From the NCBI GenBank assembly GCA_937894105.1, contig CALCTI010000548.1, positions 1-10,249 on the forward strand: a stretch of 10,249 bases of DNA. Reading direction: 5' to 3'. The notes below the pieces were generated by a model. It saw only the letters and a list, made by a program, of their open reading frames with translations, was not told where the DNA came from and searched no databases. Positions 1 to 7,077 of this stretch are shown here, one piece after another. The stretch's first letter is position 1. The number at the start of each line of letters is the position of its first letter. The position numbers were made by a program, and so were the translations under genes. The DNA is from an uncultured cyanobacterium (GTDB taxonomy: Bacteria > Cyanobacteriota > Cyanobacteriia > CACIAM-69d).

Positions 1-5
1 AGTAG

Positions 6-707
6 TTATGCGCCCATCGGTAGCACGATTAGCCCAGCGCCCCCGGCGATCGCCCCCACCAACCACCACTGCCAGTGACTGCTGCCTACTATCTGCCCGA
101 GACGACTACCCAAAAGCTGCGGGCTAAATCGGTCGGGAATCGCTTCTAGGGATAATCCAGCGGCGTTTCCGACGTTGCTGTCCAGCCCGTGTCGAAATGA
201 GTCCCAGGCCACGGTGCCATAGTGAAGTCCCAATAATTCCAGGGCAACTATGACCACAATGGCGACGGCGATCGTTTCCCTAAAAGATAGGGCACCGTTG
301 AGCTGCAAGTTTGAATGGGGCGAATTGAACGCCTTTTGGGGGCAGTTTTGAGGCAAGTCTTGAAGCGAGGCTTGACTTGAATTTTCAACAGTTGAATCGG
401 GAGGCTGCACCCACCATTTTTCCGGCAACCCTGGAGGCGGGAGAGTGGTCAGCCGTCGCGGTAACCGTCCCATGGCTAAATTTAAATTTCCCCACAGCCA
501 TACCCAACTTAAGGAGCCGATCACCGTAAACAAGGCCACTTGAAACCCAAATCGCCCCCAAAAGATCGGGCCATAGCCCAGGGAGTCAAACCACCAGCCT
601 TCTGCCCGAGCGTGGAGTAAACCGTCCAGCCCTAAAGCGACCAAAATGACCGCCCCTAAGGACAGTAAAAGGGGCGATCGCCGCCGATATCGTTTCCTAG
701 AATCCAT
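6..707 (-). CDS. UPF0182 family membrane protein, N-terminal part only (early stop)
   Basis: The 233 residues from the ATG at 707 read like the N-terminus of the UPF0182 (COG1615) family, large membrane proteins of unknown function. A basic start (RKRYRRR) is followed by a membrane segment at about 11-32, the motif GWWFDSLGYGPIFWGRFGF at 37-55, a second segment at 53-75, a polar linker at 85-140, a third segment at 144-160 followed by the family-like LHYGTVA at 161-167, and the start of a fourth at 212-230. Family members usually run to roughly 900-1000 residues, but a TAA at 6-8 ends this one inside or just after helix 4. It is therefore a truncated or frameshifted copy, or the frame resumes beyond the left edge; five bases are too few to decide. 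A TTG two codons upstream (711-713) is another possible start. No convincing ribosome binding site is visible. Family assignment is fairly sure; function is unknown. Confidence 0.7.
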   Translation of the reverse strand: MDSRKRYRRRSPLLLSLGAVILVALGLDGLLHARAEGWWFDSLGYGPIFWGRFGFQVALFTVIGSLSWVWLWGNLNLAMGRLPRRLTTLPPPGLPEKWWVQPPDSTVENSSQASLQDLPQNCPQKAFNSPHSNLQLNGALSFRETIAVAIVVIVALELLGLHYGTVAWDSFRHGLDSNVGNAAGLSLEAIPDRFSPQLLGSRLGQIVGSSHWQWWLVGAIAGGAGLIVLPMGA

Positions 708-1041
708 ACTCAAAAGAACAGAACCTTAGCGAAACTAAAGCCCCCCTTCTTAAACAGCTATCTATTACGCAAAAGTTGGCGTAAGCCTTATTAAGGGAGG
801 AAGCGTGAATTCAATTACTTGTCTAGTCAGGACTTATGCATCACTTCCTGCTAGGGTGTCGTGATCTGTAATTCAAGGTTAACTGACCCAAGGCGCTAGA
901 TTCCTCTAGGTGTTTAGGTCGTGTGATCAATTAAACTCCAGAAGCCTAAGCGGTGGGGAATACACGCCCTTTCAACATAGAAAATACTAAAGGCTGAAAT
1001 CTTTGGGGCTCTTAACTTAAAGACTGAATGGATGGCAGATC
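708..1041. other. Intergenic region between two tandem minus-strand genes
   Basis: About 330 bases with no supportable gene. It holds a 6-bp inverted repeat (TTACGC at 765-770 with GCGTAA at 779-784, 8-nt loop), a 5-bp hairpin (CTAGA at 896-900, TCTAG at 905-909, 4-nt loop), and AGGACTTATGCA at 829-840, which resembles ends of some cyanobacterial insertion sequences. There is no transposase and no T-run beside either hairpin, so I do not call a terminator. The promoter of the UPF0182 gene should lie here, but no good -35/-10 pair was found. Confidence 0.5.
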
Positions 1042-2331
1042 CTAGCTAATGGGTGTTTTGGAACGACGATGCACTAAAGGGGGCTGAGGGATGGCACTAC
1101 AGCCCAACCGTCTCAGAATTTGCTGCACCACCTGCACCGTCCAATCAATATCCGCCTCCTGGGTGGATTGCCCCAGGGAAAACCGCAGCGCCCCGATCGC
1201 CTCCGTTTCCCCATAGCCCATGGCCACCAAAACCGAGCTAGGGCTGAGGGTGCCGCTATTGCAGGCAGATCCGGAGCTGACGGCAATGCTGGCGCTGTTC
1301 AGCTGGCGCACCAGATCCCAGCCGCTGGGGGGCGTGTTGATATTTTTCCAGCCTTTCAGATCCAGGCAAAAGCTAGCGTGGTGGGGTAGCCGATGGGTGA
1401 GATCTCCGGTAGGCTGCAATCCCACACCGGTTCCAAGCCCAGCAAATAGGCGATCGCGCAGCCCCGTCAATCGCTGTGTTTCACTGCCTATCCCCTGGGC
1501 AATGGATTCCGCCGCTGCCCCAAAGCCAGCGATCGCCGCCACCGCCTGGGTTCCCGCCCGCAGCTGCCCTTCCTGAGCGCCTCCCAATAACAATGGCGAA
1601 ATTTTGACGCCTGACCGCACGTACAAAGCCCCTACCCCCTGGGGTCCGTAAATTTTGTGGCTGGACAAGGACAGTAAATCCACGGGCAACGTTTGTAAAT
1701 TTAGGGGCACCCGTCCCGCCGTTTGCACCGCGTCCACGTGGAATAACACTCCAGCATTCCGGGCGATCGCCCCCAGTTCCTCAATGGGCTGAAGGGTACC
1801 CACCTCGCTTTGTCCGTGAATAATGGACACCAACGCCGTATCAGGGCGCAGCGCTGCCGATAAATCCAGGGGAGCCACCCGCCCATACCGGTCCACCGGT
1901 AAACGGGTTACGTCCCAGCCTTGAGTTTCGAGGAAATCGGCGGTTTTGGCGATCGCCGAATGCTCCACCGACGAAATCACCAAATGGCGCGGCTCCGAAT
2001 AGTGGCGAGCCACCCCCAACAAGGCCCAGTTATCTGCCTCTGTACCGCCACTGGTAAATACAATCTCCGTCGGGTCCGCCGTACCCACCAGCGCCCCCAC
2101 CTGCCCCCGAGCCAACTCCAACGCCAGCGCCGATCGTTCCCCCCAGCGATGGGTGCTAGATGGATTGCCCCACTGAGCTTGAAATACCTCGTGAACAGCG
2201 GCGATCGCCTCAGCACAAATGGGCGTCGTCGCGCTGTGGTCCAAATAAATACTTAACTGCCGCCGCTCTAAAGGATCTGACGTACTGTTCCCAGCGTCTA
2301 AACCCGATTTAAATTTGACCCAATGCACCAC
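1042..2331 (-). CDS. Cysteine desulfurase, group I (IscS/NifS type)
   Basis: A 429-residue PLP enzyme of aminotransferase class V that takes sulfur from L-cysteine, leaving alanine, and passes the persulfide to Fe-S cluster and other sulfur-using pathways in the cytosol. The fold signature is complete: IYLDHSATTP at 28-37, the cofactor-phosphate loop TSGGTE at 93-98, the PLP-stacking His in VEHSA (H124), Asp200 in HVDAVQ, the Schiff-base lysine K226 in SSHKIYGP, and the persulfide cysteine C357 in SSGSACNSG. The extended loop around the Cys marks group I (IscS/NifS) rather than SufS. The start is GTG at 2329-2331; a TAG ten codons upstream closes the frame and only a second GTG follows, so the roughly 27-residue extension before the usual start is real or the gene starts at one of these adjacent GTGs. 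No other Fe-S assembly gene is adjacent, so its specific client is unknown. It could be an IscS housekeeping paralogue; a NifS role has no local support. Confidence 0.95.
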   Translation of the reverse strand: MVHWVKFKSGLDAGNSTSDPLERRQLSIYLDHSATTPICAEAIAAVHEVFQAQWGNPSSTHRWGERSALALELARGQVGALVGTADPTEIVFTSGGTEADNWALLGVARHYSEPRHLVISSVEHSAIAKTADFLETQGWDVTRLPVDRYGRVAPLDLSAALRPDTALVSIIHGQSEVGTLQPIEELGAIARNAGVLFHVDAVQTAGRVPLNLQTLPVDLLSLSSHKIYGPQGVGALYVRSGVKISPLLLGGAQEGQLRAGTQAVAAIAGFGAAAESIAQGIGSETQRLTGLRDRLFAGLGTGVGLQPTGDLTHRLPHHASFCLDLKGWKNINTPPSGWDLVRQLNSASIAVSSGSACNSGTLSPSSVLVAMGYGETEAIGALRFSLGQSTQEADIDWTVQVVQQILRRLGCSAIPQPPLVHRRSKTPIS

Positions 2332-2404
2332 TTCGTCGCCCTGATTATTTAGCGTTTGCTATGGCATGCTTGCCCATTGCTCGGTCTCGCCCCGCCATTT
2401 TCCC

Positions 2405-2509
2405 ACTGACTTAACCCACTGAATACTTAACCCACTGACTTAACTCGCCGGCCTAACCTGCTGATCTAACGTACTGATCTAACCTACTGACTTCACCCAC
2501 TGACTTCCC
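2405..2509. repeat. Degenerate 13-bp tandem repeat, eight units
   Basis: Eight head-to-tail units with plus-strand consensus ACTGACTTAACCC. Units start at 2405, 2418, 2434, 2447, 2460, 2473, 2486 and 2499. The second is 16 bp because of a 3-bp insertion, the fourth is the most diverged (GCCGGCCTAACCT), and the last is cut to 11 bp where it meets the PBP stop codon at 2510-2512. A period of 13 does not preserve a reading frame, and the array fills most of the spacer between the PBP gene and the cysteine desulfurase. Confidence 0.88.
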
Positions 2510-4507
2510 TTAAAACCCTGTCGGTCGCGGAAAATTACTCGGTGGGGCAAAATCCTGAGGCGGCACCCCTTTCAACGCCCGCTGCATAAACGATCGCCAC
2601 ACGGGAGCCACATAATTCCCCCCCGTCGCCCCGGTGCCAATTCGGCCGTAATTATCATTGCCCGCCCACACCGCCACCGACAACTGGGGCACATACCCCA
2701 CAAACCACACATCCCGCTCCGCATCGGTGGTGCCAGTTTTTCCCGCCGCCGGTCGTCCCAGCTTTGCCGTCTGGGCTGTGCCCTGTTGAATGACCCCTTT
2801 CAGCGTTTGATTCACCGACGCTACTGCCCACGGGTCCAACACCAAACGCGGCTTCGGCGTATTGTCCAACAGGCGTTTACCGTTGCTGTCCGTCACCTGC
2901 ACAATCAACGTGGTATCCGAATGCCAGCCCCCACTGGCAAAGGTAGCAAAGGCCCCTGCCATTTCCAGCGGCGTCACGTCCTCCGATCCCAGCGGCAAGG
3001 AAACCACCGGCTCCAAAGGACTATGAAAACCCAGCACCCGCGCAATTTCAATCACCCGATTCAGCCCCACTTCCTGCCCCAGCCGCACCGCCGGAATATT
3101 GAGAGACACTTCGATCGCCCGTCGAATGGAAACGCTGCCGGAATAGCCGCCCCCATAGTTTTTGGGACGATAGGTGGCATTACCATCGGGATAGCTCACC
3201 GGCGTATCCTGCACCGTCGAATTGGGCGTATACTTTCCGCTGGCAAAAGCGGCGTAATACACAAAGGGCTTAAAAGACGACCCCGGCTGTCGCAGGGCTT
3301 GTACCGCCCGGTTAAACTGACTGCGCTTAAAATCAACGCCTCCCACCAGCGCCTTTACAAAATGGGTGCGCGGATCCACCGCCACCAACGCAATTTGGTC
3401 AATGCGTGCCCCCTGCCGTCGTAGCCGGGCAAAGGATTCCTTCACCGTATTTTCCGCCATGCGCTGGTAAGCAGAATCCACCGTCAACTGCACCCGCATC
3501 CCACCCCGTAGCAGGCGATCGCGTCCAAACCGCTTTTCCAACTCCTGAATCGCCGCGTTGGTAATGTAAGGCAGCTTACTGGTTTGAAACGAGGTATTTT
3601 CCGCAATCCACAACGGTTCCGCCTTCGCCGCTGCCGCTTCCTCTGACGTAATCCACCCCAACTGCTCCATGCGCCCCAGCACCTGGATCTGCCGCTTCTT
3701 CGCCAGCGGATAGTTATTGTTAAAGGGGCTGTAATCCTCCGGTGCTTGAATCAAGCCCGCCAAAAACGCCGATTCTGCCAGACTCAGCTCTCCAGCAGTA
3801 GTGTTGAAATAGCTGCGCGCCGCCGTTTGGATGCCGTAATTGTTGTGCCCCCAATACACCTGATTGAGGTACATTTCCAAAATGTCTTCCTTTCTAAAAA
3901 TCTGCTCCAGCCGGAACGACAGCACCGCCTCCGCCACCTTGCGGCTGAGCTTGCGCTGGGGAGACAAAAACAGGTTTTTCACCAGCTGCATGGTGATAGT
4001 GGAGCCCCCTTCCCGGGCCTGCCCACTTTCCAGGTTCACCACCGATGCCCGCAACACGCTACCTACATTAACGCCGGGATGGCTATAAAAGGCGCTGTCC
4101 TCGATCGCCAATACCGCCCGTTTTAAATGGGGCGAAATATTATCAAACGCCACCACCTCCCGATTAGCCTCATCGTGCAGGCTACTGAGCAACTTGCCCT
4201 TCAGGTCGTAAATATAGCTAGTTTCGCTGGGGGAATAATCCTGAAGCACCCGCACGTCGGGCAAATTTCGAAAGCTAAAGGCCAGCCCCACCAGCCCGCC
4301 TGCCAGGGTAGCGCTCCCCACCAACGTCGCTGTCAGCAGGGTGCCCCCGGTTACTCGCCCCGCATTTTGAATCACGGTCCACCAATAGGGAGAGTCGGAC
4401 TGGCGCTCTGGGTTGGAGTGTCGCGATCGCCGTCGGTCCGCCAGTTCTTCACGGGTGGGAACAGTGGACTGATTAGGGGACTGGGAAGGAGCAGTTTTCG
4501 GAGGCAC
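2510..4507 (-). CDS. Class A penicillin-binding protein (PBP1A-type glycosyltransferase/transpeptidase)
   Basis: A 665-residue bifunctional peptidoglycan synthase acting on the outer face of the plasma membrane: it polymerises lipid II glycan and cross-links the peptides. A polar cytoplasmic tail (1-40) leads to one membrane anchor at about 53-79. The GT51 domain follows, with EDSAFYSHPG (catalytic E136), GGSTITMQLVKN at 168-179, RKVAE (second acidic residue E193) and ILEMYLNQVYWG at 209-220. The transpeptidase domain has all three penicillin-binding motifs: SxxK with nucleophile S410 and K413 in GSSFKPF, SLN at 468-470, and KTGTT at 590-594. Length is normal for a class A PBP without extra C-terminal domains. 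The start is GTG at 4505-4507; the frame is closed by an upstream TAA with no other start codon between, and no clear Shine-Dalgarno is seen. It is divergent from the SppA gene. Assignment to class A is very sure; which paralogue it is cannot be told from one locus, so no symbol is given. Confidence 0.96.
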   Translation of the reverse strand: MPPKTAPSQSPNQSTVPTREELADRRRSRHSNPERQSDSPYWWTVIQNAGRVTGGTLLTATLVGSATLAGGLVGLAFSFRNLPDVRVLQDYSPSETSYIYDLKGKLLSSLHDEANREVVAFDNISPHLKRAVLAIEDSAFYSHPGVNVGSVLRASVVNLESGQAREGGSTITMQLVKNLFLSPQRKLSRKVAEAVLSFRLEQIFRKEDILEMYLNQVYWGHNNYGIQTAARSYFNTTAGELSLAESAFLAGLIQAPEDYSPFNNNYPLAKKRQIQVLGRMEQLGWITSEEAAAAKAEPLWIAENTSFQTSKLPYITNAAIQELEKRFGRDRLLRGGMRVQLTVDSAYQRMAENTVKESFARLRRQGARIDQIALVAVDPRTHFVKALVGGVDFKRSQFNRAVQALRQPGSSFKPFVYYAAFASGKYTPNSTVQDTPVSYPDGNATYRPKNYGGGYSGSVSIRRAIEVSLNIPAVRLGQEVGLNRVIEIARVLGFHSPLEPVVSLPLGSEDVTPLEMAGAFATFASGGWHSDTTLIVQVTDSNGKRLLDNTPKPRLVLDPWAVASVNQTLKGVIQQGTAQTAKLGRPAAGKTGTTDAERDVWFVGYVPQLSVAVWAGNDNYGRIGTGATGGNYVAPVWRSFMQRALKGVPPQDFAPPSNFPRPTGF

Positions 4508-4568
4508 AGCAGAACAGGAAGCGACTTAGGACAGTGAAATTAGCGGGAATAGTAATTTCAAATAGCAA

Positions 4569-4598
4569 TTATTAGCCGTATGCTAGCACCCTAGCCAA
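4569..4598 (-). promoter_or_regulatory. Possible promoter for the PBP gene
   Basis: On the minus strand TTGGCT (4598-4593) is followed after 18 nt by TAATAA (4574-4569). Placement about 60 bp upstream of the GTG start is sensible, but the -10 matches consensus poorly. Only a suggestion. Confidence 0.25.
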
Positions 4599-4625
4599 GG
4601 GGACCCTAAAGCGCAGGACCAAAAC

Positions 4626-4653
4626 TTGTACAGACCCTAGAAGTGGTTAGAAT
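4626..4653 (+). promoter_or_regulatory. Probable sigma70-type promoter for the SppA gene
   Basis: TTGTAC at 4626-4631 and TAGAAT at 4648-4653 are separated by 16 nt. Both hexamers are close to the TTGACA/TATAAT consensus, and the pair lies about 100 bp upstream of the ATG at 4750, with transcription expected to begin near 4660. That leaves a leader of roughly 90 nt containing the hairpin at 4708-4729 and the ribosome binding site. Confidence 0.5.
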
Positions 4654-4707
4654 ATGTATCGCCCTAGGGTGTTGCCCTGGGGTACCGCTCTATTGGGATC
4701 ACCTTAT

Positions 4708-4729
4708 GGGAATCACCACGACGATTCCC
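4708..4729 (+). promoter_or_regulatory. Hairpin in the SppA leader
   Basis: A perfect 7-bp inverted repeat, GGGAATC at 4708-4714 and GATTCCC at 4723-4729, with an 8-nt loop, ends 9 nt before the Shine-Dalgarno AGGAG at 4739-4743. The left arm is also part of an imperfect direct repeat with GGGATCACC at 4695-4703. There is no T-run after it, so it is not a simple terminator; it could be an RNA structure near the ribosome binding site or a protein-binding operator. Confidence 0.4.
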
Positions 4730-4749
4730 TGTCAAGTTAGGAGTTAGGC

Positions 4750-5565
4750 ATGATTTGGCCGTTTAAACGGAAGCGTCGGAAACAATTGGCACGCATTGAG
4801 GTGACCGGGGCGATCGCGAGCGGCACCCGTAAGCGAGTGTTAAAAGCCCTAGAAACCGTCAAAGAGCGAAAATATCCAGGGCTACTGCTCCGCATCGACA
4901 GCCCTGGCGGCACCGTGGGCGACTCCCAGGAAATTTACGACGCCCTACGGGAACTGGGTGAAACCGTCAAAATTGTCGCCAGCTTCGGCAACATCTCCGC
5001 GTCCGGCGGCATTTATATCGCCATGGGAGCCCACCATATCGTCGCTAACCCCGGCACCATCACCGGCAGCATCGGCGTGATTATTCGCGGCAACAACCTG
5101 GAAAAACTCCTCGATAAAATTGGCGTTTCCTTCCAAGTCATCAAATCCGGTCCCTACAAAGATATTTTGTCCTTTGACCGGGAGCTAACGGACGAAGAAC
5201 GAAATATTTTACAGTCCCTAATTGACGACAGCTACGGGCAATTTGTCGGCACCGTCGCTACTGGGCGTAATTTACCGGAAGAAACGGTTAGAACCTTTGC
5301 CGACGGACGCATCTTCACCGGAGCCCAAGCCAAGGAAATGGGCGTGGTAGACAGACTAGGCAGCGAAGCGGAAGCGAAAAAATGGCTGGCGGAGCTCACG
5401 GACCTGGATCCGGAGAAGGTAGAAGTGACGACCATGGAGGAGAAAAAATCTCTCCTTAGCCGCATCACCGACTCTCGCCTCAACACCCGCTTTGGTAATA
5501 GCCTCGACACAGTGGGCTTCGAACTGGAAACCAACGGTGTTCCCCTGTGGATGTACCGCCCCTAG
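4750..5565 (+). CDS. sppA: Short SppA-type signal peptide peptidase (S49 family)
   Basis: A 271-residue serine protease of the S49/ClpP-crotonase fold; relatives cut signal peptides and other membrane-associated fragments with a Ser/Lys dyad. The nucleophile is S85 in ISASGGIYIA, and K137 in KSGPYKDI fits the general base: the 52-residue separation matches the short single-domain bacterial SppA. RIDSPGG at 48-54 and TGSIGVI at 105-111 are the other conserved pieces. The N-terminus is strikingly basic (KRKRRK at 6-11) with no hydrophobic stretch, so unlike classic SppA it has no obvious membrane anchor and may sit on the membrane surface or in the cytosol. The ATG is supported by AGGAG six nt upstream. 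It stands alone on the plus strand, divergent from the PBP gene and convergent with nadK. Peptidase family is sure; the substrate is unknown. Confidence 0.93.
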   Translation: MIWPFKRKRRKQLARIEVTGAIASGTRKRVLKALETVKERKYPGLLLRIDSPGGTVGDSQEIYDALRELGETVKIVASFGNISASGGIYIAMGAHHIVANPGTITGSIGVIIRGNNLEKLLDKIGVSFQVIKSGPYKDILSFDRELTDEERNILQSLIDDSYGQFVGTVATGRNLPEETVRTFADGRIFTGAQAKEMGVVDRLGSEAEAKKWLAELTDLDPEKVEVTTMEEKKSLLSRITDSRLNTRFGNSLDTVGFELETNGVPLWMYRP

Positions 5566-5586
5566 GCGCAAGCAGAGATTGGGGCT

Positions 5587-5716
5587 GGGGAGCTTAAATA
5601 TTGGGTAGTGCCTCGACTGTAAGGATGCTCTCCCCGCTATCTCATATAGCTCATGGGGTTTGAGGCGAGCCGCCCTTACCTTCTGAGTACTACCCAATAT
5701 TGCGCCTCAGCTCCCC
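5587..5716. repeat. Large nested inverted repeat between convergent genes (bidirectional terminator or MITE-like element)
   Basis: Four pairs of arms nest about one centre. The outermost is GGGGAGCT (5587-5594) with AGCTCCCC (5709-5716), 8 bp. Next is AATATTGGGTAGT (5597-5609) with ACTACCCAATATT (5689-5701), 13 bp perfect. Then comes GTAAGG (5619-5624) with CCTTAC (5674-5679). The central hairpin has CCCC (5632-5635) with GGGG (5655-5658) and GCTAT (5636-5640) with ATAGC (5646-5650) around a 5-nt loop. It fills nearly all of the 160-bp gap between the SppA and nadK stop codons. There is no long T-run, so it is not a textbook intrinsic terminator, though it would fold on either strand. The 13-bp ends could be terminal inverted repeats of a small non-autonomous element, with the palindrome AATATT as a possible target duplication. 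Confidence 0.75.
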
Positions 5717-5725
5717 GCAAAGGAT

Positions 5726-6670
5726 TTAGTTGTAAGGATTTCCGCCGTACTGAATGCGCGTGCCTGCCCACAGCAGCTTTTCCCGTAGGGTTTTGAAATA
5801 GGAATAATTGTCCCGAAGAATAATAAATTGGGCGTCACATTTAGCTTGGCGCACATCCACCCGCTGTCCCGGCCAAATGCTGGTTGCCAAGACCCCGTCT
5901 GCCCAAAGCTTAATGGTGAGATCATAATTTTCCAGGGGCCAAATACTAACCCGGGCAGCCGGGGGCAGCACAATAGGGCGGCTGGATAAGCTTAGGGGGC
6001 AAATGGGGCTGACCACCAGCGCTTCCATTCCAGGATGAACAATGGGACCGTTGGCGGAAACGTTGTAGCAGGTGGAGCCACTAGGGGTGGACACCAGCAG
6101 CCCATCACCGTGGTATTGGTCCACAATTTCTCCATCAATTTCCATTTCCAAAATGGTCGTCGTCAGATGGTCGTCGACGCACCCTCGCACACAAATCTCG
6201 TTTAATGCCAGAAAGATTTCTCCGCGATCGCCCTCCCCCTGTTGATTGCCACTGCCTTTAACCAAGCTTGGACCATCAATCACCTGAGCCTGGACCATCA
6301 TCCGCTTCTGCACAGCAAACCGATCCGAGAGGAGCCGTTCCCAAACCCCTTTGGAATCTTGAAAATGTTTAAAAGACTCGGTTAAAAAGCCTAAGTGACC
6401 GCCGATATTAACCGCCAAAATCGGAATTTTTTCCGGCGCCAGTTGACGAGCCGCCGCCAGTGCCGTGCCATCGCCCCCCAACACCACCGCCAGATCGATC
6501 TTTTTCCCAGCGGACGCCAAAAACACTGGATAGGGATTATCTTTTGAACCGCTCGGACCAAACAAAACCTTACATCCCAGCTCATCCAGCTGGCGAGCCG
6601 ACTGTTCTGCCCACTTTTTACTTAAGGAGTCACCGGCTTTGTAGGCAATGATGACTTGGTTTAATTCCAC
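5726..6670 (-). CDS. nadK: NAD kinase
   Basis: Phosphorylates NAD to NADP in the cytosol using ATP or polyphosphate. The 314-residue protein has GGDGT at 65-69 (catalytic D67), NE at 157-158, the NAD-binding stretch STPSGSTCYNVSANGP at 194-209, and a C-terminal WADG at 256-259; length is typical of cyanobacterial NadK (about 305). I chose the GTG at 6668-6670, giving MELNQVIIAYKAGD, because AAGGGGG lies 6 nt upstream and because this matches the usual start of cyanobacterial homologues. An upstream GTG at 6703 would add 11 residues and overlap ndhE by 7 bp but has no ribosome binding site. The chosen start leaves 26 bp after the ndhE stop, so nadK is very likely co-transcribed as the last gene of the ndh block. 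NADP made here would serve photosynthetic electron transfer. The gene ends beside the inverted repeat at 5587-5716. Confidence 0.95.
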   Translation of the reverse strand: MELNQVIIAYKAGDSLSKKWAEQSARQLDELGCKVLFGPSGSKDNPYPVFLASAGKKIDLAVVLGGDGTALAAARQLAPEKIPILAVNIGGHLGFLTESFKHFQDSKGVWERLLSDRFAVQKRMMVQAQVIDGPSLVKGSGNQQGEGDRGEIFLALNEICVRGCVDDHLTTTILEMEIDGEIVDQYHGDGLLVSTPSGSTCYNVSANGPIVHPGMEALVVSPICPLSLSSRPIVLPPAARVSIWPLENYDLTIKLWADGVLATSIWPGQRVDVRQAKCDAQFIILRDNYSYFKTLREKLLWAGTRIQYGGNPYN

Positions 6671-6696
6671 CGTTGCCCCCTTCCAATACGGTGCCT

Positions 6697-7002
6697 CTAC
6701 CACTTCAGCAAATTAAACTGCTCCATATCTACCGTATCTCGGTTGCGGTAAATTGCCAGCACAATCGCCAGTCCCACTGCTGCCTCTGCAGCGGCGATCG
6801 TAATCACAAACACAGAAAACACCTGTCCACGGATCCCGTCCGGATCTAAGAAATTAGAAAACGCCATCAAATTTAAATTGACCGCATTTAACATCAGCTC
6901 AATAGACATCAAAACGCGAATCGCATTGCGACTGGTCACCAAGCCATAAATACCAATGCAAAACAGCGCCGCTGCCACCAACAAGAAATAATTAAGCTCC
7001 AT
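6697..7002 (-). CDS. ndhE: NDH-1 subunit 4L, NdhE (NuoK-like)
   Basis: A 101-residue, three-helix membrane subunit of the cyanobacterial NAD(P)H/ferredoxin-plastoquinone oxidoreductase, homologous to NuoK. It helps form the proton path between the quinone site and the antiporter-like subunits. Helices lie at about 4-22, 28-48 and 60-84. The two buried glutamates of the family are present: E35 in SIELMLNAVN and E73 in ITIAAAEAAVG. Length is exactly that expected. The ATG at 7002 is directly preceded by GAGGG with almost no spacing, an unusually tight Shine-Dalgarno. ndhG is 75 bp upstream and nadK follows downstream, all on the minus strand, so the gene belongs to the ndhA-I-G-E operon. Confidence 0.97.
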   Translation of the reverse strand: MELNYFLLVAAALFCIGIYGLVTSRNAIRVLMSIELMLNAVNLNLMAFSNFLDPDGIRGQVFSVFVITIAAAEAAVGLAIVLAIYRNRDTVDMEQFNLLKW

Positions 7003-7077
7003 CCCTCAAACAATCCCTAAATAAACGTTGCCCTAAAAATATCGGTCCGAAAACCAGCCCAGCCTTTTCGACAAACC

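Noticed and set aside
805..864. A 19-residue ORF with a strong AAGGGAGG site before its GTG
   Set aside because: No plus-strand gene follows it and the peptide has no conserved feature; a chance Shine-Dalgarno is the simpler view.
1053..1576. Overlapping plus-strand ORFs opposite the cysteine desulfurase
   Set aside because: They are antisense to a fully motif-complete gene, have Pro/Arg/Ala-rich low-complexity translations and no family features.
2405..2509. CRISPR array
   Set aside because: Units are 13 bp, directly adjacent, degenerate and without spacers, so this is a tandem repeat.
2786..3424. A 212-residue plus-strand ORF antisense to the PBP gene
   Set aside because: Its translation is rich in His and Arg and looks like reverse reading of a GC-rich coding strand; the PBP transpeptidase motifs on the other strand are intact.
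3746..4537. Further plus-strand ORFs antisense to the PBP N-terminal half
   Set aside because: Same shadow pattern over the GT51 domain, with no recognisable domain or ribosome binding site.
4654..4740. A 28-codon ORF whose stop overlaps the sppA Shine-Dalgarno
   Set aside because: Its ATG starts inside or beside the predicted -10 element, so it would not be on the transcript if that promoter is right.
5232..5697. Minus-strand ORFs opposite sppA
   Set aside because: They lie antisense to the conserved peptidase and one runs through the inverted repeat; composition is not protein-like.
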